Assembly: GCF_004027225.2 (NCBI RefSeq)
Contig: NC_044291.2
Location: forward strand, 11,640,707-11,704,706
Direction of reading: 5' to 3'
DNA length: 64,000 nt
Origin: Strigops habroptila
Taxonomy: Eukaryota; Chordata; Aves; Psittaciformes; Psittacidae
The notes under the pieces were generated by a model, which made no database searches, was not told where the DNA came from, and saw only the letters and a program-made list of their open reading frames with translations. Made by a program: the position numbers and the translations under genes. Positions 20,165-33,500 of the stretch are shown here, piece by piece (positions within the stretch are counted from its first letter, which is position 1; every line of letters begins with the position of its first letter).

Positions 20165-20660
20165 GGGTGACACGGAGGAGGTGACGGTGCGTCTGGGGTG
20201 ACTGGGGCTGCTGAGGGGAGGGGACAGTGGGAGGGAGCCTGAGGGGTATTTGGGGCAGGGGTGACAGCGGCGGGGTGATGGAGGGGTGATGGGAGTGGGT
20301 GATCGGGTGGGGATGTCTGGGGGTGACAGGGTGGGTGACAGCGTGGGGGCTATGGGGTAGGTGATTGGGGGGGGGTGTCTGGCGGGTGTTTGGGGCAGGG
20401 GTGACAGTGGAGGGATGACGGAGTGGGTGATGGTGTGGGGATGTAAAGGGATGACGGGGTAGGTGACAGTGCGGAGTTATGGTATGGGGGTGTCTGGGGG
20501 TGACAGGGCGGGTGCCTGTGGGGGTTGATGGTCTGGGGCTGTCTGGGTGGTGTTTGGGGCAGGGGTGACAGCAGCGGGGTGTTGGGGTGGAGGTGTCAGA
20601 GGGTGGGGGGGGGTTGCGGTGTGGGGGCTATGGGGTAGGTGCCGGTGCCGGGGGGGGACG
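20165..20660 (+). repeat. Degenerate G-rich tandem repeat upstream of TRAF2
   Basis: About 500 bp of variable units built from GGGGTGACAG, GGGATGTCTGGGGGTG and GGGTAGGTGA. The plus strand is strongly G rich with many runs of three or more Gs, so quadruplex structures are possible. It lies just upstream of the probable TRAF2 first exon. Confidence 0.85.
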
Positions 20661-20734
20661 GGCAGAGGGGGCGTGTCCCGGCGCGGGCGGGGCGGGGAGT
20701 GCCACACGCGTCCGGTGGGCGGGGCGTGGGGGGC

Positions 20735-20767
20735 GCTTCCGGTGCGGGGCGCAGACGGAGGCGGCCG
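20735..20767 (+). other. TRAF2: Probable TRAF2 non-coding exon 1
   Basis: GC-rich sequence beginning with an ETS-type CTTCCGG and ending at GCGGCCG|GTGAGT. Position, CpG context and the donor fit the non-coding first exon of TRAF2, spliced to 21562. The 5' end is only estimated. Confidence 0.6.
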
Positions 20768-21594
20768 GTGAGTGCGGCGCTGCCCCCCCCCCCAACCCCA
20801 GCCGGTACCGGACGGCGGGGCCGGGCCGGGCCGCTGGAGGAGGCGGGGCCTGCCCGTGCCCTGCGCCTCGCTCCGCCTCGGGCCCGGCCCCTCCCGCTGC
20901 CGGGGCGGGCAGCGGCGGGGCCTTGGCGGGGCTCCCGGAGCGCTGGGACCGCGCTACCGGCTCCAGCGACCCCCGCCCCGCCGCGGGGAGGTTCCGAGGG
21001 CCCCCTCGGGCCGGCGGTGGGATGTAGCGCAGGGGCTCGGGGGCGGCTTTGGACCATCACAGCAAAGGCGGGTTGCGCTTCTTGTCCTTCCCGCTCCGCT
21101 CCTGCGCTCACATCCAAGCTTTCCGGCCCCTCTGCGCCCGGGCGCTGCCAGGAGACCCGGGCTGACACCGGCGGGTGCTGCGGGAGGCCGGGGTCACTGC
21201 ACCGGGGGGTCACCGCGCCGGGTGCCCGCAGGGGTTGCTGCACTGACGCGATTTATTTACCCTCCTGATCAGCTTTAAGGCGGGTTTTCACAGTGTTTTC
21301 GGCCAGAAACCGTGATGTCTCTGAATAAGCTGCATCTCAATAAACGTGGAGAGGTTTTAGTGAGGTCTGTCCACCTTTGTCCTGGGTTTCGTTCTAAAGT
21401 TAACTGTAGAGTTTCTTGCCATGTTCTTCACCAGGTGGAGGCAGGCTCCTGGCTTACACTGCTGTGCGGATGGGGTTTGGCTGCCGGTGTAGCACACTGT
21501 CGATGTGAAAGGTTGCCACCAGCCACTTGTAACCCAACAGGGAAAATGTGTTTATTTCCAGGCTCTGGAGATCCAGCCAGAACTTTTTGTTCAC

Positions 21595-24500
21595 ATGGCA
21601 GCAGCGAACTCCACCCCACCTGGCTCCCTGGACCTCAACCAGCCGGGATTTGCAAAGGAGATCCTGGGAACTAAACTGGAGGTCAAATACCTCTGCTCCG
21701 ATTGCAAGAACATATTGAGGCGGCCGTTCCAAGCGCAGTGTGGGCATCGCTACTGCTCCTACTGCCTGAAGAAAATTATAAGGTAACTGTGCCTTCGGTC
21801 TGATGGCAAAATGCTTGAAAAGGTGTTTTCAAGCAAAAAAGGAGAGAAAACTCTTATTGTCAGGGCCTTTCAGTGAGGGAGCTGCGTTGAGGTGCAGCAT
21901 CAGGTCGTCTTTAAGGGAATGTGTAATCTCTGACTTGTTCTATTCTGGGAGGTGCTTCAGAGTTCCCTTTTCCAGAATCTCCTGGGTTGGTTTTGCCACT
22001 CAGGTGCCAGTCCAGGTGGATCCCCCATCTCCTTCAGTCTCCATCACAGCCACTGAAGGAACTATCATGTGGTGGTTGTGCCAAAACATGACAAAACACA
22101 AACTGGCTTCCAGAAAAGTTTCCTGGGGCTCTGCTTCACTCCTGCCTTTGAGTGAGGGAAGTTGAGTCGATGGCTAATCAAGAGAAGAAAAAACCCCAGA
22201 GTCAGAAATGGGCATCAGAAATATCCATGAGCAAAGGCTCAATGTGGTGTTTTCAGAATAGGAAAACATTTTTGTTTTCTAAAGTTACCAAAAATCACTT
22301 TATTGTTAAATCATAAATTGGTCTTTTCTTGTTGTGTTTGATGGTTATTTTTCTGTCTGGTAGCACTGGGCCTCAGAAGTGTGCCAGCTGTATTCAGGAA
22401 GGGATCTACGAAGAGGGAATTTCTATTTTGGAAACAAGCTCAGTAAGTAAAAACGCATTTTGAAAACCCAAGCAGCTCATTGATGTCGCTAATACCACGT
22501 GCAGTTTGTGTTTAAACACAAGCTCATAGAACCCCTTCTTCCTAGGAAACGTTTCTTTCAATAGTGAGAGTTCTGGTTAATGTGGTGCACTCCCCAGCTT
22601 CTGAAATCCAGGTCATGTTGCTGTGGTGGTGGCCCACTTAAGTGCTGTAATAACGATGTGTTTGCCATTAGCACACCTCTGAGGATGTCATGTGGCAACT
22701 GGATGGGCAACTGGTCTTGGGAAAGAATTGAGACCCAACCAAAACTGCAACCCCTGGTAATGCTTGTGGTTTGTTTGGTTTTTTCCATTTTAGGCTTTCC
22801 CAGACAACGCAGCTCGTCGGGAGGTGGAAAGTCTGCCTGCTGTCTGTATTAACAGTGGCTGCACTTGGAAGGGCACTATTAAAGAATACGAGGTAAAGAC
22901 CAGAGCAAGGCCTATGATGTCTGTGTCCTTCTTCTGTCCTCTGTGTCTGGGGAAGGCTCAGGTGGTTTTCCTTGACATTGACGGTGGTGGTGGGAGCTGT
23001 CAACAACCCGAACTCAACAATGAGCTGGTGAGATTCTTGGCTGCGCTGGGGGTGTGCGTGCCCTGCTGAGCACACAGGCTGAACTGAAACAGTGTCAGAT
23101 TTGCTTGGCACCAAGCACGTCCCTTCCGTGATGGGATCCACTCACTATCTCCAACTCCTTTCTGCTATAAAAGGCAAGCAAACTGTCAAGCAGCTGTGTT
23201 GTACCATGAGATGGTTGTGAAGTTCTCTGTGTTATGTGAACCTAAGACCTACTTCAAACCCATGAGCTTGAGGAAAGCAGCCTGGCCGTGATCTTGCTTC
23301 CAGCCAGCTGCCCCACAGCTGCCAGGGCAGTGGGACTGGCTGTTGGTCACTGGCTGGGCACCCATCGCTCTGAGCTGCTCTGGGCCACGATCCTGCTGGA
23401 CAGGGTGCTTTTACCACCCCTGCTCTTCTCAAGGAGCTCTCCAGCTTTTTAATCCAGGCCTTAATTGTGGCTGTGGGTGTTTGGTCCTTAGCATGTATAC
23501 AGCTGAAAGGTGCCTTGTGAGAAGTGTCTTTGTGCTGAGGATGGCAGTGGACCCCCTGCTTCCCTGTGCTTTCCAGCAGTTCACCTCTGCTATGGCAATT
23601 TGTGTTGTTAAAATGCATTGGCAGTTAGTAGTGAATGTATATATACTTTGGTGCTCCTGAAGGGACAGTTTTGTCATCCCTCTTGGAGTGGAAGAACCAC
23701 CATGTGTGGGGCCTGAGATGAGAGGAATAAATTTTATTTCCCTCTAACACTTGCCCTAGGTAAAGATTGTAGCCCTGTGGTTCATGGAGCTTTGAGATGT
23801 GTGTCTAGAACCTTGGTCTAGGTTAACATTTGGATTCTCTTTGCAATGCCACTGCAGGGTGGCAGGAAGCTGTAGATCTTGCCTGAGTTTTCTGCCTGGC
23901 TTGCTGAGCCTGTTAACAGAGATGCTTTTGCACCTCTGCTTCCCTGTCCTGCTCTCTAGAATCTTCTGTTTCTGTGTGCTGAAAGTTAATTCCAAAAGAT
24001 GAGGGGATGTCAGGTCCTAAATGGTTGTCCTGCTGTGAAGCCCTCATTGACAGACCTGGAAGTGGTTCATGGTGGGGATGTACGACTGAATAAATGTCAA
24101 GTTGAAAGCTTCGCTCCCACGCAGCACTGAGAGTTTGGGAGTTGCATTTCAGGGTACACTGAGTTTTAGTGAGGTTCCAGGTTGAAGCTGTGCTGTTGGT
24201 GCCTGCAGACTGACCCAGGCTTTCTTTCTGGAGCAGTGATTAGAAGTCTGATGCTCACTATGGGGTTCAAAATGGTGATTGTAGTAAGAAAGCTCATATC
24301 CATTAACTAAACCAAATCCTGTTTGTCAGCAGCTTCCAATGCTGGTGATTGTGCTGTGACTGGTGAGCAGTTCTGAGCTGCTTCTCCTAGGTTTAGGAAA
24401 AGTCTTAAAGAGTTCCTGCAGAGCTCGGCAGAAACCATCAGCTGTCAAAGGTGCTCCTGTGTAGTCCTACAAGTGTTTGAACAGCCAGAACTTCACTAGA

Positions 24501-27500
24501 AGTTCAAAAGGGCAATGAGCTGTCCTGGGATAAGTCCTGATTGATGAGTCCAGAGGAGGCCACGGAGATGCTGCAGGGGCTGGAGCAGCTCTGCTCTGGA
24601 GCCACGCTGGGAGAGCTGGGCTGGGGCAGCCTGGAGAAGAGAAGGCTCCTTAAGGGGAGACCTTAGAGCAGCTCCAGTGCCTAAAGGGGCTCCAAGAAAC
24701 CTGGAGAGGGGCTTTGGACAAAGGCCTGTAGGGACAGGCCAAGGGGAATGGCTTTAACCTGCCAGAGGGGAGATGGAGATGAGCTCTTAGGCAGAAGCTC
24801 TTCCCTGTGAGGGTGCTGAGGCGCTGGCACAGGGTGCCCAGAGAAGCTGTGGCTGCCCCATCCCTGGCAGTGTTCAAGGCCAGGTTGGACACAGGGGCTT
24901 GGAGCAACCTGCTCTAGTGGAAGGTGTCCCTGCCTGTGGCAGGGGGTTGGAACTGGATGAGCTTTAAGGTCCCTTCAACCCAAACCAGCCTGAGATTCTA
25001 TGAAGCCTGTCTTGCAAGGCTGCAGGTGTGTGTGATGCTCCAGGACCTTGGGTCCAAATGCTCAAGAGCATCTGAATGGATAAAGTGCCCCTTTTTTAAC
25101 TCTCCACCTGATTTTTGAAAGGTCCTGTTAGGTGCTTTGCTAAAACAGAGCAGAGGTGGGCTCCGGAGTGCTTGCGCTGCGGGTCTGCAGCACGGATCTC
25201 AACTGTCCGTTTTTGTTAGATTCGGGGCAGTTCTGTGTGAGGAACAGGGGGTGGGGACTTGGAGCAGCACTGGCTGGTTCCTCTAGGGCTGAGCCTCTCA
25301 CGCACTCACACCTCTGCATTCACTCTGACAGGGGAAGGTTATTTCGTGCCCTCTCGGGAAAAGCTGGTTCTTTCCTGGGAAGTGGTGGGAGGAGGCACCC
25401 GCTGGCTTGTGTCCTCTCTCCTCCCAGCCAGCTGCCTGCCAAGGAGCTGTGGCATCTAATCAGGCCGGGCAGCGCTGGTGTGTGTGCCTGAGGAGGGCTG
25501 CTGAAAGGAGATGTCAAAACATCTGTGTTAGGCCAGAGTGTCTCTGGGTGCTGTGGGCCGGTGTCAAACCCAGCCTTGTGGGCAGGCTTCTTGGGTTAGT
25601 GCTGAGTTTGGCTCCGGCGGGACAGGAGCACCCGGAGCCAGCAGCGTATGTAACGTCCTGCCGCAGCTCTGCTGTGGAAAGTCCCTCGCTGCTGTGCTAT
25701 TTCCGACAGGACATGGAAAGTCCCTGAGAGCAGATTCATTGTTTGCTAATTTAAACCCCTGTGTTCATAGCGAGGAAGGTTGGCTCAGCTGCTCTCCCCT
25801 TACACAGCAGCAGTCTGTCACTTCTGGTTTGCTGATCCCACCAGGGTATGAACAAGAAAGAAAATGTTCTGCAGCTGAAAAGCTCTGGCTCCTCAGCTTC
25901 AAAACTTAATAAAGCTGGTTTCAGTTTTGCTTTCTGTTCAGACAGGCCAAAGTTCAGGTCTCAAAGGGGCATCCAGAACAGAGAGCACAATCTGCTTGGG
26001 CATGACTTGCATTTCTGCTTGAAGCTGTGTGGAGCATAGGAAATATTTCAATGCTGAGCACGTCTGGGGTTATAAATGCATTTTTTCACATTTCGTAACT
26101 ATTTTGTGGCATTTGGATAACGCAGCTGGGGGGGGTTTCCTTCTAACCAGTAACCTCTCTTTATGTGTGGGTTTCCCAATGAGTCTGCCTGAATGTACAG
26201 ACAGCAAAGCAGGCTGTGGGCAGGAGGCTTTCGATTCGGGTGGAAAGTCTGAGGAGGGTTGTACAAACTAAAACTGGCCCCTTAGAGCAGGAGGAAAGTC
26301 CAAGAGAACCTGCCCTGTGGTGTCCAGGGAGAGGGAGTTTGAGGCTGCCCAGCTCTGGCATGTTTCTTTTCTTGCCTTGCAGTAACTCCAGTTGCCCACA
26401 TCTCTGTGGTTTATCAACCTCTCTCTGGTTTATCAACATATCTTCAGTTCTCATGTACCTTTTATTCAAGCTTCTCCTACCACCGGCTCCCTTTCTTTAT
26501 CTCATCCCCCTCCCCCAGGACTGGGATGGGAGGAGGGGGCTGCAGGGGGTGTTCAGCCTTGGCAGTTCCATTTGTTACCCAAGACAGAGGTTTTAACTAT
26601 GCCTTGTTCATCTCGGGAGATACAGAATTATTTGAGACAGAAGGAGATGGAATTGTCTAAGTTTTGGAAGGAGAACTAAGTTTTAAGATTAATCCTGACA
26701 GCAGTATTTAAATGAAGGTTTGGGGTGTGGGGGTTTTTGGAAAACAGATTTGCTCAGCAAATGAGGACAGGGACTGTCACCTGTCCTGGTGCAGCCGGAA
26801 GGGATATGTTTTCCTTGAAGTCTGTTGTCACCTTGATTTTGAAGAGCCCACTTCAGTTAAAGGCTGTGGAAGGTGCAAAACGTCAGATGTTACTCCAAAG
26901 CCTGTGGTGTCAGAGAGGATGTCTGCAGCCCTTCCTGGGCTATATGGCTTCCTGAGACCAGGAGGACAGGGTAACTGGGCAGTGCCTTCCTACCCAGTGT
27001 TCCTACTGGGAGATGCTGGAGAAGCTGTGCTACACAGTGGAGAAAACTGTTCCTGTTCAAAAGTGCTGCTGGGGCTCCCAAGCCAGGGGATCCTCCTGCT
27101 TTGGGGTGCTCACTGTTTCGTGCTGCATCCCAGCAGATTTTGGTGGTGATTTTCAGCTTAGGCTGAAAGCTTCATCTTCAGACTTCTGCACATTGCTTAG
27201 AACAGAGCTGCTGGTCTTTGAAGCTACTTCACCGGGCGCCTGTTGTCTCCAAGGTGTATTGCTGAGTGGTTTATAGCACTGTTGCGTGCATGGGAGATGG
27301 CATTTTAAGCACTGTGGCCAGCACACGTGCTGATGCTGGTGCAGGGTGACCAGCCTTCCTTTTAAAATCCAGTATAGCATTTACTGTTTATTTCTGAAAG
27401 TTTTGGCTCCAGGTGATGGCATGTGTTGGGGGGTAGTTTGCAGTCACCTCCAGCCTCACCAGCAGTTTGCCCCAAGACCAGATCACTTCCTTGTGGGGGA

Positions 27501-30500
27501 ATCCCTGACTTGCACATACAGGTGACCAGAAGCACCTCCTGCTTTGGCAGAAAGGATCTGACACACCTTTCCTTTCCTTTCCAAAGCTGGAACTGGGGTC
27601 TACAGACAGACCCCAGCCTCCCTCACAGCCCCCAGAGCAGGATTTCTGTAGCTGGCTGCCCAGACACGAGGCAGTTTCCCATCCAAGCCCGCGATGGGAG
27701 CTGAGCCATGGGGAGTGCCAGTGTGTGTGGGGAGCTGGAAAGCTCCGGCTGGAAAGGGTCTGCCCTTGGCTTCTAAAAACAGCTCAGTCTTGTGGTAGCC
27801 CAGCAAGTGAGCAGTTTGGGCATCTGCCTCTTGGAAAGCGAAAGGCTGTCAGGAGCTCTGAAGCTGAGGTGGGCGCTGTGTGTCCCTTGTGGGCTGTGAT
27901 GAAACCCCTCAGTCCGAGCACAGCTTGGGGGGGTGTGGGACAGCGCTTCACCCCAGGGGATGTTCCTTGGGCTCCACGTGTCTGGCAGGAGCCAAAGCTG
28001 TGATCACACACACCTTCCCTGGGACTTGGACAGCCTGGAGAAATGGGTTTGAAACCACAGGTTCGACTTCTCCAGCACGTGGAGGGCACCTGTCCCAGTT
28101 GTAGTATTTGTCTCAGCTCCCCTTCTCAGGGTGCCAGTGGTGTTCTCAGCCTCATGCTGTGACAGCCCTTTTGTTCACAGCCCGCCCCACATGCTGCCTG
28201 CAAGGCAAAGGGGTCCACCTTTGGTGCCTCTGCTCACTGTGTGCAGCTCCTGGAGCTCGGCCAGTCTCCACCACCCTGTCCAGCATGAAGGTCAGGCAGG
28301 CCACCGAGAGGCTCCATCCCAAGACTGTCCCTTTTGATCTGAGCCATGAAGGTGAAGCTTTGTGTGCTTCTAGAAGAGAGGGAGACCCCTCCAGGGGTGT
28401 TGTCCTGGGACCTGGTTGGCACAGGCCATGCTCTCAGTGTCCTTGGAGCACCTCCTGCAGCAGTAGGTGTCAGCAGGCAGCGGTCTGCTGTCAAATAGCT
28501 GTCAGAGGTGAATTCATTGCTGTGAACATGCTGGTGCCTGGCACCGTCAGTGTGAGGGGAGGGCTGGGGTCCCCTCCCTGGTGGCAGGTTGTTCTTGAGC
28601 AGTGGCCTCATTAGATGTGAACATCACGTCTTGGACACTTTTCATGCCCAGGTGACCATGACTGCAACTGTTACCTGTAGCCTAGAAGACCTGCAGCGTT
28701 ATCTCTTATTGGATGTTCCCAATTGCTGTGAACCTCCCTTAGGTGTCAGCCAATGGAGACTTGGGGTAGTCCCAACGCTGTAATGTTTAATTTCCTTGGC
28801 AAGTGGATTCGGTGTTTTAGGTTTGCAGCACAGTCGCCACATGGAGGTGGGAGCACAGCAGTGTGCAGGCTCCTGCTGACCCTGGGGTCAGGTCAGAGTC
28901 AGACTCAGGCTTATCTAAATGCTCTGGAGTCTTGCCCTGCAAGCAGGGAAGAGCAGAGCCTGTTTTAGGAAATGGTAGGAAACCTGCTGCTGCTCTCAGA
29001 TGCTTCTTGTACCTTCAGCCTTCCTCAAAACCTGCTCTTGCTTTCAGACGTTTTCAATGCATGAAGTGCTGCCTTTGTGCCCCTCTGCCAAGAAATCCCA
29101 AGTCAAATGTCTGCCTAATCAGCTCTAAAAGCTGGTGAACAAAACCCTTGATGCTGAAAGCAAAAGTTCCTGTACTGATTCTGGAGAGAGGCATGAGGGA
29201 GGCTGCTGGGAACCGCAACATCCCTGCTGCCAGCTTTTGTCCTCAGCTGTGATGCTGTGGCGTTGGGCAGCAGAGGAGAGGTGATGCTGGTTTCCTGTGC
29301 CATCACTGCCATGCACAGAGCCACAGACTGCGTTGGGTTGAAGGGACTTTAAAGCTTATCCAGTTCCAGCCCCCTGCCATGGGCTGAAGCCACAAGCAGT
29401 TACTGATGGGAGCTTCATCTTTGTTTTTGTCACTTCCTTTGAGGTTTAGTTATTTGTGATGCCAAGTGAACTTGCTTGGACCCCTGCCACCAGCATGTCC
29501 CAGCAAAGGGAGTAGTTTGTGTCGGGTACCAGCTGATGTGACAGTCTCTGAAAGCTCCTGTTCCCGGTTGGCACTGTGAATTATAGACTGGGTTCCTGCT
29601 TCCCAGCCTTGTGTTGCAGGGCTCCATGCAGCAGCACAAGGACCATGTGCGTGGTCGCCATGTGTAAGAACCATGTCTGTGGAAGCCAAGCCCATCTGTG
29701 TGGGGAAAGGCCTTAACCAGCCTTAGGACACCCCTGAAGAGGAGGAGTCACAGCACGGATGGGCATGTTGACTTGAGAGGAGCAGGACATCCCAAAGTAC
29801 CTGCACTGTGTGGCGTGTTCGTGTCTCGGAGGCTCCGGAGCCCCTAGGGACCTGGCAGAGGTGCATGAAGCAACTCATGCTTCTTGTCACAGGGGATTCA
29901 TGTCCCCTCAAAACTGAGGTGCTGGAGACCCATTCTCAGGGCCTCTCCCCAGTTCTGTGAACCCACCTTTTATCTTGTAGCCCGGGTACGATGCCAAAGG
30001 AGCCGCGTGCTGGACATGGCAGTGCTGAGGCTGGAGAGTGCCAAAGCCCTGGCAGCGTTCCAGGCGCCTGGTGCCACTTCAACTGCCTTTCCTCTGCTCT
30101 CCTGTTAGTTTTCATTCCTCTTCATTGCTCCCTTCCTGCTGCCTCAGCTTTGTCTGTGCTTGTGGTCACTGTTGCCATGCTCGGAGGGGACTAGTGGGCT
30201 ATGTTTCAAAGATCAACCTGCTTGAGTGAGTCCAGAGGAGGCCACGGAGATGCTGCGAGGGCTGGAGCAGCTCTGCTCTGGAGCCAGGCTGAGACAGCTG
30301 GGCTGGGTCAGCCTGGAGAAGAGAAGGCTCCTGAAGGGGAGACCTTAGAGCAGCTCCAGTGCCTAAAGGGGCTCCAGGAAACCTGGAGAGGGGCTTTGGA
30401 CAAGGGCCTGTAGGGACAGGCCAAGGGGGAATGGCTTTAACCTGCCAGAGGGGAGACTGAGATGAGCTCTGAGGCAGAAGTTCTTCCCTGTGAGGGTGCT

Positions 30501-33500
30501 GAGGCCCTGGCACAGGGTGCCCAGAGAAGCTGTGGCTGCCCCATCCCTGGCCGTGTTCAAGGCCAGGTTGGACACAGGGGCTTGGAGCAACCTGCTCTAG
30601 CGGAAGGTGTCCCTGCCCGTGGCAGGGGTTGGAACTGGATGATCTCTAAGGTCCATTCCAACACAAACCAATCTGTGGTTCTGTGCATGGCAGTGATGGC
30701 ACTTGAGCAATTTGATGTAAGATCCTGGAGCATCACACACATCTGCAGCCTTGCAAGACAGACTTCATAGAACTACAGCAACTGTCTGAATGTCAGAGGC
30801 TCATCCCTGCTGCAGGAGCTCACAGATGTGTGCTTGGGAAAGGTGTAAACATGAGGATTGCCCCACTCCTGGGGGAGTGGGAGTGCAGCAGATAAGGCTT
30901 GAATGCCAGCCCGTGCTCTGGCTCCTGGGTGCGGCGGATTTCTTCCTGCAGTGATACCATCCACCTCTGTTCAGACACCAATGTCGAGGGGGAAGGAACA
31001 GAGGATTCCAGAAGAGCCTGAAATTGTTTACACAGGAATGTTTGTCGAGAGCTTTGGCTCTGTGCTGGCTCAATCCAGTTCTTCTGAGTGCCTTAAACAC
31101 TTCCCATATAGACCAGTTGCACTTTCAGCTTAGCTGTGTGGGGCTGGTTCCCTGCTGCTGCAAGCTGGGCAAGTTTCACAGCCCTGCCTGCATCTTGGGT
31201 GTTACATCGCAGTGGCGCTGGGATGCAGACAACTGCTGGAGGTGGGGAGTGCAGGGGGGTGGTAGTTTCACGCCTGGCACCTTGGCACGGGCGAAGCTGA
31301 GTTTTAAATACTCCCTTTTTAAATAGGTGTCTCTGCAGTGAAGTTTCCTCCTTCAGCCACAGCGTCTGTTCTCATGCCAGTGTTTGTGGGTCATGGGGAA
31401 GATGCTATCTGGTGTTTCTAGAACATGAGAGCAGTGGGTGGGGAGAAGAAAGGGCTCAGCCCCTTTGAGCGAGTGGGAGGAAGGAAGGTGCTCTGCCTCC
31501 TCCTCCTCCTCTTCCTCCTCCAAAGGCAGAGTCCATACAGGTAGCGCTGCCCACCCAAACCAAACCACACAGGTCACTTCTGCAGGGACAGGGCAGCGCG
31601 GTTGTTAGTCTGGCCACTCATATGAAGTATAAAAAGGAGAGAGTAACTGAGAAGCCAAAGCTGAGCCACTGATGGATTTCACTTTCCAGTTTCTGATGTG
31701 GTAACTATTTAAGTCTGTGCATGTTTCCCCCACGCCTTCAAGACAGTAACTTGTTTTAATGAAGAATAAATGTGACCATGTTTTCAAAGCATCTGGCTTC
31801 AGATGACTGCTGTATGAATGCTTCTGGGGGTTTGTGGATGGGTTTTTGGGGGTTGTGTTTGTTCCTCCCACCCTGTTACTACCATGGCAGGATACTTCAT
31901 TGCACTTATCTTTTAATCTGCATTTTGAACTGCATGTTCATGGCATTTACAATGCCTTGTCTCAACTGGGTGGTGTGTGAAGAGGTTTGGGCAGTGTGGG
32001 AATGACACAGCAGAGGCACGTTCTGGCATTCCCAATATAGCTGCTATCACTGGCCCTGGTGTCTGCTGAGGACAGACTATCATATTGCCCTGATCAGTTG
32101 TTCAGCTCCTCTGGCTGCCAAGCACACTGTGTGTGCTCTTGCCTGTGTGCATGGACTAGTAAATGAAACAGGTTTGTTCTTTCTGGTAAAAAATGGTTTT
32201 CTGATTCAAAAGTGAAGATGCCACCAGAGAGCTCAGCCCAGCGAGTGATGACCAGGCTCCGGGTCATGCCTCAGCTGACATAACCATCACAGGGGATCAG
32301 TTGCACAAATGATCTTGCTGAGATAGAGGTTTACTTCATTCAACCTGCCCAAACATGGATGTTCCTGTGAGAGCCATAAATGGAGCTTCCTGTTGATTAT
32401 CTTGTCCATCAAAGCAGTAATTTGATGTAAAAAAAAATTATTAGAGCAGCTTTAAACTGGGGCTGAGGTTACAGAGGCACCTGAAATCTGGTGGCCTGGA
32501 GGTCACACAGATGAGTCAGCATCAGCGTCACCAGCATGGCCAAGGCTGGAGTGGAGGCTGGTGGAGCACAGTGCTCCTCTGTAATAAATACAAAACTACT
32601 GCTGTTGAATTGTTGGGTTCATCACATAACCTCACTGGAGCTTTTCTTTAGAGGACAAATCTCCTGTTGATTCTCCTACAGGCTCACGATGAAGTCTGCC
32701 CTGAATTCCCGCTGACTTGCGAAGGCTGTGGGAAGAAGATCCCAAGGGAGAAGGTACCCCCCTGCCTGCTGGTGACCTGTGTGCTGTGGTGGAGTTTGGA
32801 GCCCTGACAGGCTGCCAGTGGTGTTCTCAGGGCAGGGAGGGAAATTGGGACCGTTGACTAGGAAGTGGAGTGTGTAGAACAAGTCGTGGCTGTTGGTACA
32901 GATGTGACCTTGTACAAGGCTCAGAATGCTGATTGGGTGTGAGAACGTGACTCATGGCCCATGTAGTTGTATGTTAGTGCTGCCAACACCACTTCCCTTG
33001 GAGCAGTGTGTTTGCCACGTCTGGGTGCAGAGCCTCCATGGGAAAAGCATGCTCCTGGGCTTAAGGGGTACTTATGTCCCGTGTAAAGCAACTATATCAC
33101 CCCCAGCTGCAGTTATGCAAAGGGAGCCCATCTCCAGCCAAATGAATTAATTTCTAATGAATGGTGTCATGGGATCTGTGCTGCTGGCTCCTGGGCAAGG
33201 CTCAAAACCCAGAAATCAAGGGTTTGGGAAACACCTTGAAAAAGCACATTCATGTGAAACTCTCCTGCCTGCCACGGGCAAAGGTTTTGAGTAGCACTGT
33301 TGTAAAAGGCCCTTGTAGCAGGGCAGGGGGGACAGAAGCATCAGAAAGATGTCAAAGAGTTCTAAATGGGGAGGTAATGAAGGGCTTTGTGTTGGGGTCT
33401 TGGGATACAGATCTGCTGCTCTGCAGGCTGGAGCTGGAGCCCAGCAGAGACTAACTGGGCTTGTAGGATTCCTGTAGTACTCCAATGGGTGATCTATCCT

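Larger units (their letters stand above)
19280..21060. promoter_or_regulatory. TRAF2: TRAF2 upstream CpG-rich promoter region
   Basis: A second CpG-rich block follows the EDF1 island. It holds two plausible TRAF2 first exons: one ending at the GTGAGG donor at 19989/19990, and one with an ETS-type CTTCCGG (20736-20742) and a GTGAGT donor after 20767. A G-rich repeat (about 20165-20660) lies between them. Confidence 0.65.
21783..32681 (+). other. TRAF2: TRAF2 introns 2-4 region
   Basis: Three TRAF2 exons lie in the first 1.1 kb. The remaining 9.8 kb (22893-32681) is intron with three CR1 fragments. No other gene is recognised. A candidate-looking stretch at 28182-28288 (open, AG/GT flanked) has no TRAF2 similarity. 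Confidence 0.6.

Noticed and set aside
22893-23069. Read-through of TRAF2 exon 3 giving a CPLC motif
   Set aside because: A consensus donor (GAG|GTAAAG) ends the exon, and the following residues do not align with TRAF2 beyond chance.
24650-24907. Recurrent frame starting [17 protein letters not shown] on the strand opposite to CR1 (also at 12127, 30363, 33797, 36744, 47467, 48615, 55257)
   Set aside because: It is the antisense of the CR1 3' end, repeated because the element is repeated; not a gene family.
28182-28288. Cys-rich open stretch flanked by AG and GT in the TRAF2 intron, considered for the missing zinc-finger exon
   Set aside because: The reading ([16 protein letters not shown]…) has none of the expected TRAF2 residues or spacing and no acidic/His pattern.
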